Positions 9,226-18,304 of a stretch of DNA of 64,000 bases are shown piece after piece; within the stretch, counting starts at the first letter, position 1; every line of letters begins with the position of its first letter. The notes under the pieces were generated by a model. The model did no database searches. It saw only the letters and a program-made list of their open reading frames with translations, and had not been told where the DNA came from. Source of the stretch: Polynucleobacter sp. UB-Tiil-W10 (GTDB lineage Bacteria > Pseudomonadota > Gammaproteobacteria > Burkholderiales > Burkholderiaceae); NCBI RefSeq assembly GCF_018881605.1, contig NZ_JACVPZ010000001.1:992001-1056000 (forward strand), in the 5' to 3' direction. The position numbers were made by a program, and so were the translations under genes.

Positions 9226-10002
9226 ATGAGCTACAAAACAATTTTGACTGAAGTAGAAGGTAAGGTTGCCACCATTACCTTGAATCGTCCCGAAGTACTA
9301 AACGCATTGAATGATCAGCTCATGGAAGAGCTCGGCGCAGCGTTATTGGCTTTTGATGCAGACGACAATATTGGTTGCATGATTGTTACGGGTAGTGAAA
9401 AAGCATTTGCTGCTGGAGCAGATATTGCTTCAATGGCCAAGTATGGTTTGAAGGATGTCTATCGCGGGGACTTTATTACACGCAACTGGGAAGAGATTAA
9501 AAAAGTTCGCAAGCCCGTAATAGCCGCAGTCTCTGGTTATGCACTTGGTGGCGGTTGTGAGTTGGCCATGATGTGTGACACGATTATGGCGGCTGATAAT
9601 GCCAAATTTGCACAGCCTGAGGTCAAGCTGGGCATTATCCCAGGCGCTGGCGGCACGCAACGTTTACCTCGCGCAGTGTCAAAAGCAAAGGCTATGGATC
9701 TGGCATTGACGGGTCGCATGATGGACGCTGCTGAAGCCGAGCGCTCAGGTTTAGTTGCGCGCATCTTCCCGCAAGCAGATTTACTGAAAGAAGTTAAGGC
9801 AATCGCTAAGGGAATTGCAGATATGCCTTTATTGACTGCGATGATGGTGAAAGAAAGTATCAACACCGCTTATGAAACTACACTGACTGAAGGTATTCAT
9901 TTTGAACGCCGTCTCTTCCATGCTTGTTTTGGAATGAACGATCAAAAAGAAGGTATGGCTGCATTTATGGAAAAACGCCCAGCCAAATTTACAAATTCTT
10001 AA
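9226..10002 (+). CDS. Enoyl-CoA hydratase (crotonase family)
   Basis: A 258-residue crotonase-fold enzyme with the two catalytic glutamates of true hydratases: Glu112 in GGGCELAMMCD and Glu132 in QPEVKLGIIPGAGGTQR. FAAGADI (61-67) forms part of the oxyanion hole. It hydrates trans-2-enoyl-CoA in fatty-acid or aromatic-acid beta-oxidation. It stands alone, not beside other beta-oxidation genes, so the physiological chain (FadB1x/PaaF-like) is not settled. A GAAAG Shine-Dalgarno-like stretch precedes the ATG at 9226. It converges with the amidohydrolase gene. Confidence 0.92.
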   Translation: MSYKTILTEVEGKVATITLNRPEVLNALNDQLMEELGAALLAFDADDNIGCMIVTGSEKAFAAGADIASMAKYGLKDVYRGDFITRNWEEIKKVRKPVIAAVSGYALGGGCELAMMCDTIMAADNAKFAQPEVKLGIIPGAGGTQRLPRAVSKAKAMDLALTGRMMDAAEAERSGLVARIFPQADLLKEVKAIAKGIADMPLLTAMMVKESINTAYETTLTEGIHFERRLFHACFGMNDQKEGMAAFMEKRPAKFTNS

Positions 10003-10022
10003 TTACAGTGATTCAAAAGAAT

Positions 10023-11219
10023 TTAATTTTTTTCTAGAAAGCGTTGAGCTAGTTTGACCCAATAGCTCACGCCTACTGGGATCAAGGAATCATTAAAGTC
10101 GTAAGAAGGATTGTGCAAGTGGCATGGGCCCATACCATGACCCGCAGAGCGATGATCACCATCGCCATTGCCTAAGAATACGTAGCAACCCGGTTTTTCA
10201 AGCAACATAAACGCAAAGTCTTCAGCACCCATCGTTGGATCGACAGAGCTATTTACGTTCTGCTCACCAACCAATTCACTCATGACTTCTGTGGCAAATT
10301 TCACTTCATTTGCATGATTGATGAGTGGCGGATAATTTCTGGAGAGGGTAATTTCAGCTTGGCAATCAAATGCGCCTGCAACATTGTGGGCGATTTCTCG
10401 CAGGCGTTGCTCAATCAGGTCTAAGACATCTATAGTAAATGTACGGACGGTGCCACCAATAAAGGCGCTATCCGGTATGACATTGCTCGTTTCACCCGCA
10501 TGAAATTGCGTAATCGATAAAACAGCAGCATCTATAGGACGTTTGTTACGTGTGATGATGCTTTGTAATGCAAGCACTACTTGTGCACCAGCAAATACTG
10601 GATCTGCGCTGTTATGAGGTAAGGCAGCATGCCCACCTTTACCTGTGACGGTGATTTCAAAAGTATTACTTGAGGCCATCATGGGGCCAGAGGTGACACC
10701 GAAGTGGCCTGCTGCAAAACCAGGCCAATTATGCAAACCAAACACCGCATCACATGGAAACTCTTTAAAGAGACCATCTTTAATCATTTCATTCGCGCCG
10801 GCACCACCTTCTTCGGCTGGCTGGAAAATAAAAATTACCGTGCCTTTAAAGTCACGATGATTTGATAAATATTGTGCAGCGCCCAGGAGCATCGCGGTAT
10901 GTCCATCATGTCCACACGCATGCATCTTTCCGGGATTCTTTGAGGCATGAGCAAAGTTATTGTGCTCTTGCAATGGCAGTGCATCCATGTCGGCGCGTAA
11001 ACCAATCATTTTTCCTGGGCCTAAGTCACCATCTAAACGACCAACTACGCCAGTTTTACCCATGCCGCGGAAAACAGTAATTCCCCAGCTAGAAAGTGCT
11101 TCTGCTACGAGGTCGGCTGTGCGATTTTCTTCGAAGCGTAATTCAGGATGAGCATGAATATTGCGTCGAATTTCTTGAATAGATTCTGCAGAGTTAGTAA
11201 TTTCAGGGATTAAATGCAT
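10023..11219 (-). CDS. M20-family amidohydrolase (hippurate hydrolase-like)
   Basis: 398 residues, M20D metallopeptidase family. Metal and catalytic motifs are in place: GLRADMDALPLQE (from 73), HACGHDGHTAM (100-110), QPAEEGGAGA, the dimerisation-domain GKGGHAALPH and the late metal-binding GAEDFAFML. Such enzymes remove N-acyl groups from amino acids (hippurate, N-acetyl amino acids, or IAA conjugates); the substrate cannot be set from sequence. It is cytosolic, with no signal peptide. It is transcribed towards the convergent enoyl-CoA hydratase, 20 bp from its end. Confidence 0.9.
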   Translation of the reverse strand: MHLIPEITNSAESIQEIRRNIHAHPELRFEENRTADLVAEALSSWGITVFRGMGKTGVVGRLDGDLGPGKMIGLRADMDALPLQEHNNFAHASKNPGKMHACGHDGHTAMLLGAAQYLSNHRDFKGTVIFIFQPAEEGGAGANEMIKDGLFKEFPCDAVFGLHNWPGFAAGHFGVTSGPMMASSNTFEITVTGKGGHAALPHNSADPVFAGAQVVLALQSIITRNKRPIDAAVLSITQFHAGETSNVIPDSAFIGGTVRTFTIDVLDLIEQRLREIAHNVAGAFDCQAEITLSRNYPPLINHANEVKFATEVMSELVGEQNVNSSVDPTMGAEDFAFMLLEKPGCYVFLGNGDGDHRSAGHGMGPCHLHNPSYDFNDSLIPVGVSYWVKLAQRFLEKN

Positions 11220-11275
11220 CCCTTTATCTTATCCGAAAGTCTTTTGATATGTCTTTCAAAAGCAGCTAACGCGTG

Positions 11276-11995
11276 TTATTCCTTGGGTAATTGAATGTGC
11301 TTTGCAGCAAAAGTGAGGGCTTCGATGGAATAAGGCCTATTAATGGCTTTTTGAAGTGCTTTTGGGAGGGTTGGAATGAGACCCAAGAAAGGGGCATCAA
11401 TTCTGGCTTGCAGGGTCTGCAGGTTTTCTTGAAGAAGTGGCATTTCTGTAGATAGGACGTTGGCTACCCATCCAGCAAGATTTAAATTACGTGCTCTGAT
11501 CGCTTCATACGTCAGTAGGGCGTGATTTATACAGCCTAACTTCATACCCACTACAAGAATGATGGGTAATTTAATTTCTTTTGCGAAAGTAGCTAAATCT
11601 TCCTCATCATTTAAGGGAATGAGTAAACCGCCGGCACCCTCAACTACAACGCAATCTGCATGCCTTTGAATATTCTGAAAAGCATCAGTAAGCACACCCA
11701 TTTCAAGCTTTAATCCTTGACTTGCTGCCACAAGATGTGGAGCGGCAGGCTGATCCAGTACATAAGGGCACAAACTCAACTCATTGAAGCTAGGACCCGA
11801 GGCAATGTGCAGGGTTTCTAGATCCTCATTCAGAGTCTCCCCTTTTGCATCACGATAGGTGCCGGCAACTACAGGCTTAAAGCCAATCACTTTAATTTCT
11901 TGTGCGCGCAATTTCAGAATCAGCGCGCCGCTGACTAAAGTTTTCCCAACATCTGTGTCGGTACCAGTAACAAAGAAGCCATTCGGCTTAATCAT
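11276..11995 (-). CDS. bioD: Dethiobiotin synthetase
   Basis: 239 residues. P-loop GTDTDVGKT at residues 11-19, VVEGAGGLLIPL in the middle and PIILVVGMKLGCINHALLT follow the BioD pattern. It carboxylates and cyclises 7,8-diaminopelargonate to dethiobiotin using ATP and CO2. Its start overlaps the end of bioF by 8 bp, and it is the last gene of bioA-bioF-bioD. Confidence 0.95.
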   Translation of the reverse strand: MIKPNGFFVTGTDTDVGKTLVSGALILKLRAQEIKVIGFKPVVAGTYRDAKGETLNEDLETLHIASGPSFNELSLCPYVLDQPAAPHLVAASQGLKLEMGVLTDAFQNIQRHADCVVVEGAGGLLIPLNDEEDLATFAKEIKLPIILVVGMKLGCINHALLTYEAIRARNLNLAGWVANVLSTEMPLLQENLQTLQARIDAPFLGLIPTLPKALQKAINRPYSIEALTFAAKHIQLPKE

Positions 11996-13235
11996 GGACT
12001 ACCTTTTCATTTACCTCATGCTCAATTGCTTTTAAGGTGGCAATTAATTGACGCAAATCTGCTTCGCTGTGATTGGCAGAAAATGTAATACGCAATCTTG
12101 CGCTTCCATTTGGTACGGTAGGCGGACGAATGGCTGGAATCCAATAGCCTGCCTCATCCAACAGCTTGGAGGCAAGTAAGGCATTAGCATTACTGCCCAG
12201 AATGACCGGCTGAATGGCAGTGCAAGAGGGCATTTTTTCCCATTGAGAAAAATGCATTTCATCTTGCCAGATGCGAATGAGTTTATTCAGTTGAGTGCGA
12301 CGATTACGGCCCTCATCCCCTTCAATGATTTCCAGACTCTTTGAAAGAGTGTGCGCTATTGCTGGCGGCGTTGCTGTACTGTAAATAAAAGGACGACCTT
12401 TTTGAATCAGCCATTCAATGAAGGTTTCTTGTGCGCAAACAAAAGCACCGCTGACGCCAGCAGCCTTTCCAAGCGTGCCGATATAGATGATCCGATCAGA
12501 GCAGATATTTTCTTGCTCCAAAATACCGTGGCCTAACTTTCCCAAAACTCCAAATCCATGAGCATCATCTACTAATAACAGCGCGTCGAATTGCTCAGCA
12601 AGCATTAATAATTCTTTCACTGGAGCAATGTCGCCATCCATACTAAAGACACCATCAATAACGATCATCTTTAGAGGATTTTGATCCGCTTTCAGTAAAT
12701 TGCTTAATGAGTCAATGTGGGTGTGATCGAATAAGGTGACACTTGCTTGACTTTGGGCTGCCGCTAAACGAATGCCATCTATTAGAGATGCATGATTTAA
12801 CTTTGCTGAATAAATACTGGTGGATTTTTCTGGCGCAAGTCTTGCTAGGGCTGTGATAGCAGTGAGGTTGGTGAGATAGCCAGTGCTAAAAAACAGGGCG
12901 CGCGCATTTGGGATATGTTGCTTTTGAAAAGAGGCCAATTCTTTTTCAAGAATCTCATGAGCCATGCTGTGCCCGCTGATAAGATGCGAGGCTCCGCTAC
13001 CTACCCCGTACTTTTTTCCACCTACAGCAAGTGCTTTGATCAGCTCGGGATGATTCGCAAGTCCCAAGTAGTCGTTGCTACAGAATGCCTTTAACTCACG
13101 CCCATCAACGAAAGATATCGTATCGCATGGGGACTCTGTTGCCCTAAGTTTTCGCTTTAGTAATTGCAACTCTAGATCTGCAATTTGCTCTTGGGCAAAA
13201 AACAAGGCCTTAAAGGCGTTTTTAGAGCTTGTCAT
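11988..13235 (-). CDS. bioF: 8-amino-7-oxononanoate synthase
   Basis: 415 residues, alpha-oxoamine synthase family, condensing pimeloyl-ACP/CoA with L-alanine. The FCSNDYLGLA motif, GSGASHLISG, LVDDAHGFGVLG (Asp223/His226) and the PLP lysine in TLGKAAG (Lys257) are all present. It is somewhat longer than the E. coli enzyme (384), with an extended N-terminal arm. Its ATG overlaps the bioA stop codon (ATGA), showing coupled translation. Confidence 0.95.
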   Translation of the reverse strand: MTSSKNAFKALFFAQEQIADLELQLLKRKLRATESPCDTISFVDGRELKAFCSNDYLGLANHPELIKALAVGGKKYGVGSGASHLISGHSMAHEILEKELASFQKQHIPNARALFFSTGYLTNLTAITALARLAPEKSTSIYSAKLNHASLIDGIRLAAAQSQASVTLFDHTHIDSLSNLLKADQNPLKMIVIDGVFSMDGDIAPVKELLMLAEQFDALLLVDDAHGFGVLGKLGHGILEQENICSDRIIYIGTLGKAAGVSGAFVCAQETFIEWLIQKGRPFIYSTATPPAIAHTLSKSLEIIEGDEGRNRRTQLNKLIRIWQDEMHFSQWEKMPSCTAIQPVILGSNANALLASKLLDEAGYWIPAIRPPTVPNGSARLRITFSANHSEADLRQLIATLKAIEHEVNEKVVHD

Positions 13236-14578
13236 GTCAAGGTCTTCTCAAGAGCGAGTTGTACCGAGTTACCTAATTGAATGGCATCTTCTGGTGACAA
13301 AATATACGGAGGCATGACATAGATAGTATTGCCGATGGGCCTGATCAATACACCTTGTTCTAAGCTATTTGCAAACATCTCACGTGCAAAATTTTTGCGA
13401 TTGCTTAAGTAATCATTTTTAACATCAAATGCCAGAATCATGCCTTGTTGACGCCAGTGCTCAATTCGTGAATCAGCTTTTGCCCATGCAAATGCCTTCG
13501 CTAAATCTTTTGAGCGCCCAATATTTTTTTCTAAGACTTTATCTATTTCGAAAATCTCTAGACAAGCTAGTGCAGCAGCACATGCTAATGGGTTGCCGGT
13601 ATAGGAGTGGGAATGTAAAAATCCTTGCTGTGTTTGATCGCTATAAAACGCTTGATAAATGGAGTCGGTAGTGAGACAAAGGGACAGCGGAAGATAGCCA
13701 CCGCTAATACCTTTTGAGAGCGTCAAGAAATCTGGCCAGATATCAGCATGTTCACAAGCGAAAAATTTACCGGTTCGACCACAGCCCACCGCAATCTCAT
13801 CAGCAATGAGATGTACTTCATAACGATTACATAGCTCTCTCACTAGGTGAAGGTACTCGGGGGAGTGCATTGCCATTTGTCCAGCACACTGCACTAAGGG
13901 CTCCACAATGATGGCTGAAATATGTTGATGCTCTCTTGCAAATAATTCTTCAAGCTGTTTGGCCGCATGTTTTGCTACATCTTCGGCGCTCTCACCAGGT
14001 CTTGCTTTACGTGCATCGGGCGAAGGAATAGTGAACACTTCCTGCAAGAGCGATCCATAGGCCTTCCGAAAGATAGCTACATCAGTTACAGCTAATGCAC
14101 CCAGTGTTTCGCCGTGATAACCATTCTCTAAGCAGACAAATTTTTTCTTTTGGGGCTTGCCACTGAGTTGCCAGTAGTGGTGACTCATCTTCAGTGCAAT
14201 CTCTACCGCGGAGGCGCCATCAGAGGCATAGAAGACATGACCCAAATGGTGATTGGTGAGTGCGGAAAGTTTTTCAGATAATTCGACTACCGGTGGATGG
14301 GTAAATCCAGCGAGCATGACATGCTCAATTTTTTCTAGTTGTGCAGTAATCGCTTGATTGATGCGCGGATTGGAATGGCCAAATAAATTAGTCCACCACG
14401 AACTGATGGAGTCAAGTAGCGCTTTTCCGTTTTCGTCGTACAGCCAAGCACCTTTCCCTTTTGTAATGGCAACCAGTGGAAAGGACTCATGCTGTTTCAT
14501 CTGAGTGCATGGGTGCCAAACGGCGGCTAGGCTGCGATCAACGAGGGGGGCTTGATTTAAATCAGAAATAACCTTCAT
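13232..14578 (-). CDS. bioA: Adenosylmethionine-8-amino-7-oxononanoate aminotransferase
   Basis: Class III aminotransferase that makes 7,8-diaminopelargonate using SAM as amino donor. From the ATG at 14578 the protein has 448 residues, beginning MKVISDLNQAPLVDRS and followed by VWHPCTQMKQHE, the normal BioA N-terminus. A longer frame up to 14647 adds 23 residues not expected in the family and would overlap bioB. The PLP lysine is in LSKGISGG (Lys289), with IADEIAVGCGRTG before it. First gene of the reverse bio operon, divergent from bioB; I saw no BirA-type operator between them. Confidence 0.95.
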   Translation of the reverse strand: MKVISDLNQAPLVDRSLAAVWHPCTQMKQHESFPLVAITKGKGAWLYDENGKALLDSISSWWTNLFGHSNPRINQAITAQLEKIEHVMLAGFTHPPVVELSEKLSALTNHHLGHVFYASDGASAVEIALKMSHHYWQLSGKPQKKKFVCLENGYHGETLGALAVTDVAIFRKAYGSLLQEVFTIPSPDARKARPGESAEDVAKHAAKQLEELFAREHQHISAIIVEPLVQCAGQMAMHSPEYLHLVRELCNRYEVHLIADEIAVGCGRTGKFFACEHADIWPDFLTLSKGISGGYLPLSLCLTTDSIYQAFYSDQTQQGFLHSHSYTGNPLACAAALACLEIFEIDKVLEKNIGRSKDLAKAFAWAKADSRIEHWRQQGMILAFDVKNDYLSNRKNFAREMFANSLEQGVLIRPIGNTIYVMPPYILSPEDAIQLGNSVQLALEKTLT

Positions 14579-14667
14579 GTTTGATATTTGACCACTAGTT
14601 TTTCCAAACTCAGGTCTGTATCTGTTATGTTTATGCCTTGAATCCACTCATTTTCTGGAATTTACCC

Positions 14668-15717
14668 ATGCAGGACACTCAAACCGTTGAAAAACCATTA
14701 ACCCAGTTCAAATCCAAAGCGGATTTGCATCAGGGGGCAAATGCTGGGGTCGAAGCATCTGGCGAGTGGTCAGTAGCTCAAATTGAGGCTTTATTCGCAC
14801 TTCCGTTCAATGAGTTAATGCTGAAGGCTCAAGAGACCCACAAGTCATATTTCCCTGAGGGTGATGTGGAATTGGCCACTTTGTTGTCAATTAAAACGGG
14901 TGGTTGTCCTGAGGACTGCGGTTATTGCCCTCAGGCCGCTCGTTATGACACCGATGTTAAGGCTGAGAAGTTGATGGGCTTAGAAGAGGTTTTGGAGGCT
15001 GCTAAGGCAGCTAAAGCTGCTGGTTCTAACCGTTTCTGTATGGGCGCCGCTTGGCGCGAGCCCAAAGATCGCGATATTGAAAAAGTGACAGCCATGATCA
15101 AGGGTGTTAAAGCCTTAGGTTTGGAGACCTGCGCCACTTTGGGTATGCTGGAGGCGGGTCAGGCCCAGGCCCTGCAAGAGGCCGGGCTAGACTTTTATAA
15201 CCATAATTTGGATACCAGCGAGGATTTTTACCGCTCTGTAATTTCTACCCGTGGCTATCAAGATCGCCTAGATACGATTTCCAATGTTCGTGCCGCAGGA
15301 ATGTCTGTTTGCTGTGGTGGAATTGTAGGTATGGGGGAATCTAGAGAGCAGAGAGCTGCATTCTTGGCGCGCTTAGCCAATTTGAGCCCTTATCCAGAGT
15401 CAGTGCCGATTAATCATTTGGTGCCGGTAGCTGGTACGCCATTGGCCGAGCAAAAGCCTTTGGATCCATTGGAGTTTGTAAGAACCATTGCGGTTGCTAG
15501 GATCACAATGCCGAAGGCCCGCGTGCGCTTATCTGCGGGCCGTCAGGAACTGGGTAGGGCAGTTCAAGCCATGTGTTTCATGGCTGGTGCTAATTCGATT
15601 TTCTATGGTGAGCAACTACTCACTACCGGTAATCCCGAGGCTGAGCAAGACCGCGAGCTTTTGGCAGAATTGGGTTTGAAGACCAAACAAAGTTGCAAAG
15701 CAGAGGTTTTGGTCTAG
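14668..15717 (+). CDS. bioB: Biotin synthase
   Basis: Radical-SAM enzyme inserting sulfur into dethiobiotin. The CxxxCxxC cluster motif reads [10 protein letters not shown] (Cys80, 84, 87 counting from the ATG at 14668), followed by the biotin synthase pattern NHNLDTS and GGIVGMGES. Length is 349 residues. A TTG 30 bp upstream would add ten residues; the ATG is preferred because the TTG has no better ribosome site and would push into the bioA promoter region. It is followed by coq7 after 9 bp, so these two may be cotranscribed. Confidence 0.95.
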   Translation: MQDTQTVEKPLTQFKSKADLHQGANAGVEASGEWSVAQIEALFALPFNELMLKAQETHKSYFPEGDVELATLLSIKTGGCPEDCGYCPQAARYDTDVKAEKLMGLEEVLEAAKAAKAAGSNRFCMGAAWREPKDRDIEKVTAMIKGVKALGLETCATLGMLEAGQAQALQEAGLDFYNHNLDTSEDFYRSVISTRGYQDRLDTISNVRAAGMSVCCGGIVGMGESREQRAAFLARLANLSPYPESVPINHLVPVAGTPLAEQKPLDPLEFVRTIAVARITMPKARVRLSAGRQELGRAVQAMCFMAGANSIFYGEQLLTTGNPEAEQDRELLAELGLKTKQSCKAEVLV

Positions 15718-15726
15718 CTTTTTAAT

Positions 15727-16356
15727 ATGCCCCCAATAGATCGCCTTATTCTGGAGTTTGATACAGCACTTCGGTCTGTGGTCGGCGGCGCAAATGCTCA
15801 TAGACCTACTCCAGGGTCTGAGGCAGGAGCTAATACTGGACTGGAAGTTGCTGAACGCAAGCATTCGGCAGGACTCATGCGCGTCAATCATGTGGGTGAG
15901 GTTTGTGCACAAGCGCTTTACCAGTCGCAAAAATTAGTCGCCCGAAATCCGGATATTCAGGCGATGTTGGACCACTCAAGACAAGAAGAAATGGATCACC
16001 TTGCATGGTGCGAAACTCGTCTACTAGAGCTAGGTTCTCATACCAGTTATCTCAATCCACTTTGGTATGCTGGATCCTTTGTAATCGGCTTGGTAGCTGG
16101 CTTAGCGGGCGATAAATGGAGTTTAGGATTTGTTTCTGAAACAGAAAAACAAGTTGAGAACCACTTAGAAAGTCATCTCGAAAAATTACCCAAAGAAGAC
16201 CAACGTTCTCGTGCAATTGTTGATCAAATGCGCATCGATGAAATTGCTCATGGGCAAGCTGCAAAAAATGCGGGCGGCGCAAATTTGCCAGAGCCTATTC
16301 AAAAAATAATGCAGGCAATGTCAAAGGTAATGACCACAACTGCTTATAAAATTTAA
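15727..16356 (+). CDS. coq7: 2-nonaprenyl-3-methyl-6-methoxy-1,4-benzoquinol hydroxylase (Coq7)
   Basis: 209 residues, ferritin-like di-iron hydroxylase of the late step in ubiquinone synthesis. The metal-ligand pattern is visible: [28 protein letters not shown] (ExxH), VENHLESHL and DEIAHGQAA (second ExxH). Two hydrophobic stretches around [13 protein letters not shown] fit interfacial membrane binding. The first about 40 residues are variable. It follows bioB closely and precedes the dcw regulatory region. The other quinone genes of this window are ispB and the UbiH-like fragment. Confidence 0.94.
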   Translation: MPPIDRLILEFDTALRSVVGGANAHRPTPGSEAGANTGLEVAERKHSAGLMRVNHVGEVCAQALYQSQKLVARNPDIQAMLDHSRQEEMDHLAWCETRLLELGSHTSYLNPLWYAGSFVIGLVAGLAGDKWSLGFVSETEKQVENHLESHLEKLPKEDQRSRAIVDQMRIDEIAHGQAAKNAGGANLPEPIQKIMQAMSKVMTTTAYKI

Positions 16357-16370
16357 GACTGAAATTCGGT

Positions 16371-16393
16371 TTAATTGGTTAAATTAATTTTTT
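16371..16393 (+). terminator. Weak AT-only hairpin with T-run after coq7
   Basis: TTAATT (16371-16376) / AATTAA (16382-16387) with a 5-nt loop, then six T. The shape is terminator-like but the stem has no G-C pairs, so efficiency would be low. Confidence 0.35.
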
Positions 16394-16411
16394 GATCCAT
16401 TTTTCAATAAT

Positions 16412-16431
16412 TACTGTTTATAAATACAGTA
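16412..16431. promoter_or_regulatory. LexA-type (SOS) box
   Basis: TACTG-N10-CAGTA with an AT-only centre (TTTATAAATA), containing the core CTGT-N8-ACAG used by LexA in gamma- and betaproteobacteria. The arms match the E. coli consensus perfectly. It lies 56 bp after the coq7 stop and about 215 bp before mraZ. Binding is inferred; no short ORF of convincing length starts just downstream. Confidence 0.55.
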
Positions 16432-16542
16432 TATTTAGGGATTATCTTGCTAAATAGCTAAGATCTATTCTTAAGTATATTTTCCAAGCCATTGTTTCAA
16501 GTAGCTATTTTATTATCAGTATTTTCTCAACACATGACGCTA

Positions 16543-16558
16543 AGTGTTTGTAAACACT
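16543..16558. promoter_or_regulatory. 16-bp palindrome upstream of the mraZ promoter
   Basis: AGTGTTT-GT-AAACACT: perfect 7-bp arms, ending 32 bp before the -35 element of the mraZ promoter. The position suits an activator or repressor site. I do not recognise the cognate protein. Confidence 0.4.
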
Positions 16559-16590
16559 AGAGAAATTCCTAAAAAAACTCTCAAAAACAC

Positions 16591-16619
16591 TTGACCCTCT
16601 TATTGCGATCCTCTAAAGT
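16591..16619 (+). promoter_or_regulatory. Sigma-70-type promoter of the dcw cluster
   Basis: TTGACC (16591-16596), 17-bp spacer, TAAAGT (16614-16619). The -35 matches five of six positions and the -10 four of six. The first MraZ-box repeat begins at the last base of the -10 element, as expected for MraZ autorepression. Confidence 0.6.
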
Positions 16620-16642
16620 GGGAGGAAGTGTGAAAAAGTGGG
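16619..16642 (+). promoter_or_regulatory. MraZ boxes: three direct repeats with 10-bp period
   Basis: TGGG at 16619, TGTG at 16629 and TGGG at 16639, each followed by six bases. TGGG-type repeats at 10-bp spacing are the known MraZ operator in E. coli and other bacteria. They sit between the -10 element and the mraZ ATG, so bound MraZ would block initiation of its own operon. Confidence 0.7.
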
Positions 16643-16646
16643 GTAA

Positions 16647-17078
16647 ATGGTGTTTCAAGGTGCGTCAGCTCTCAATTTAGATGCAAAAGGCCGCATGTCT
16701 GTGCCGGCAAAGCATCGTGACGCCTTGTTGGTGCAGGGTGAGGGCCGAATTACGCTCACAAAACACCCCGACGGTTGCCTACTTCTATTCCCAAGACCAG
16801 AGTGGGAAACCTTCAGAGCAAGAGTTGCGCAACTGCCAATGGATGCCCATTGGTGGCGCCGTATTTTTTTAGGTAATGCAGCTGAAATGGATTTGGATAG
16901 TGCCGGTCGTGTGTTGGTTAGTCCAGAGTTGCGAGCTGCTGCCGGAATTGAAAAAGAAGTGATCTTGCTCGGCATGGGTAGTCATTTGGAGTTGTGGGAT
17001 GCGGCTACATACGCCGCAAAAGAACAGGCTGCGATTGCACAAGGCATGCCTGAAGCACTCAAGCAATTTAATTTTTGA
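16647..17078 (+). CDS. mraZ: Transcriptional regulator MraZ
   Basis: 143 residues with two SpoVT/AbrB-like half-domains, [17 protein letters not shown] near residues 10-26 and [17 protein letters not shown] around 90-106, each holding the DxxGR signature. MraZ is a ring-forming DNA-binding repressor of the dcw operon. It is first in the cluster, right after the TGGG repeats it should bind. The ATG at 16647 is in a purine-rich context (GTGGGGTAA). Confidence 0.96.
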   Translation: MVFQGASALNLDAKGRMSVPAKHRDALLVQGEGRITLTKHPDGCLLLFPRPEWETFRARVAQLPMDAHWWRRIFLGNAAEMDLDSAGRVLVSPELRAAAGIEKEVILLGMGSHLELWDAATYAAKEQAAIAQGMPEALKQFNF

Positions 17079-17090
17079 TGACAGGGTGCC

Positions 17091-18041
17091 ATGAACATAA
17101 CTCATCGCCCAGTTTTACTGGCCGAGGCGGTGACGGCGCTAGTTGGCGGTCCGCTGATTCAAAATCAAGATGCAGCGAACCAAATTTTGGTGATCGATGG
17201 AACCTTTGGGCGCGGCGGTCACACACAAGCTTTGCTCAAGGAGCTAAATCCTGGGGCGCGCATGATTTCATTCGACAAGGATTTGGATGCGATCGCAGTA
17301 GCACAACAAATCAGCGATTCGCGGTTGAGGATTGTGCACGACAGTTTTGCACAGATGGATCAGTACGCGGAGGTGGAATCAGTCGATGGCATTTTGTTGG
17401 ACTTGGGTATCAGTTCACCTCAAGTAGACGAAGCGCATCGGGGATTTTCTTTTCGCCGCGAAGGTCCGCTCGATATGCGGATGAATACCGATCAAGGTTT
17501 GACTGCAGCAGAGTGGTTGGAGCAAGCACCGCTAGAGGAAATCACACGGGTGATTAAGACTTACGGAGAAGAGCGCTTTGCATTTCAGATTGCGAAAGCT
17601 ATTGTAGCTAAGCGCGAAGAAGGTTTGTCGCCAAAAACTACAACTGAGTTGGCCAATCTGGTGGCGAGCGTAGTGCGAACACGTGAAGTGGGTCAAGATC
17701 CTGCAACAAGAACTTTTCAAGCATTGCGCATTTTTATTAATCGAGAGTTAGAAGATTTGGAGCTCGGTTTAAAGGCGGCTTTGAAACTATTAAAGCCCGG
17801 CGCAAGACTTGCAGTCATTAGCTTTCATTCCCTTGAGGATCGCATTGTGAAGCAGTTTATGCAATCACATGCAAAGGTAGTAGTGCCTCGCGGTTTACCT
17901 GTGCGCGAAAAAGATTTGCCACAAAGCGCACTCAAAATTATTGGACGCATTAAGCCAAGTGATAGCGAGGTATCTGAGAATCCTCGCGCACGCTCAGCAA
18001 TTATGCGCATAGCTGAGAAGCGCATGGATGAATTAGCATGA
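17091..18041 (+). CDS. rsmH: 16S rRNA (cytosine-1402-N4)-methyltransferase
   Basis: 316 residues (formerly MraW). The SAM-binding start [15 protein letters not shown] is followed by [35 protein letters not shown] and the C-terminal [15 protein letters not shown], all diagnostic. It methylates C1402 in the ribosomal P-site decoding region. It is 12 bp after mraZ, and its stop overlaps the ftsL start as ATGA. Confidence 0.97.
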   Translation: MNITHRPVLLAEAVTALVGGPLIQNQDAANQILVIDGTFGRGGHTQALLKELNPGARMISFDKDLDAIAVAQQISDSRLRIVHDSFAQMDQYAEVESVDGILLDLGISSPQVDEAHRGFSFRREGPLDMRMNTDQGLTAAEWLEQAPLEEITRVIKTYGEERFAFQIAKAIVAKREEGLSPKTTTELANLVASVVRTREVGQDPATRTFQALRIFINRELEDLELGLKAALKLLKPGARLAVISFHSLEDRIVKQFMQSHAKVVVPRGLPVREKDLPQSALKIIGRIKPSDSEVSENPRARSAIMRIAEKRMDELA

Positions 18042-18304
18042 ATCGTGCCACTTTTACTTTGCTCGCATTGCTATTGATTTGCGCTCTTTCATTGGTGGCG
18101 GCTCAGCAACGTGCTCGTAAGTTATTTATTCTTCAAGAGCGTGCACAAATTGAAGAGCGTAAATTAAATCAAGATTGGCTGCGTTTGGAGTATGAGCAAC
18201 GCAACCTTTCAAAATCTGCGCGCATCCGTGATGTTGCACGCAATCAGCTTCACATGTCTCCGATTTCTCCCGAGCGCACTTTGTATTTGAAGGATGCTCA
18301 ATGA
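18038..18304 (+). CDS. ftsL: Cell division protein FtsL
   Basis: An 88-residue bitopic protein: short N-terminus, one membrane segment (about residues 6-22, [17 protein letters not shown]), then a periplasmic coiled-coil-like region ([23 protein letters not shown]) and a conserved end ([14 protein letters not shown]). Sequence conservation in FtsL is low; size, topology and position between rsmH and ftsI identify it. It forms the FtsQLB complex. It overlaps both neighbours by 4 bp. Confidence 0.93.
   Translation: MNRATFTLLALLLICALSLVAAQQRARKLFILQERAQIEERKLNQDWLRLEYEQRNLSKSARIRDVARNQLHMSPISPERTLYLKDAQ

Noticed and set aside
14579..14667. BirA-type operator between bioA and bioB
   Set aside because: I looked for the GTTAAC/GTAAAC-type inverted repeat with its long spacer and did not find it.
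17075..17557. 160-residue + frame over rsmH
   Set aside because: It lies wholly in another frame of rsmH, is rich in Ser/Arg with no family pattern, and its start is inside the mraZ stop region.
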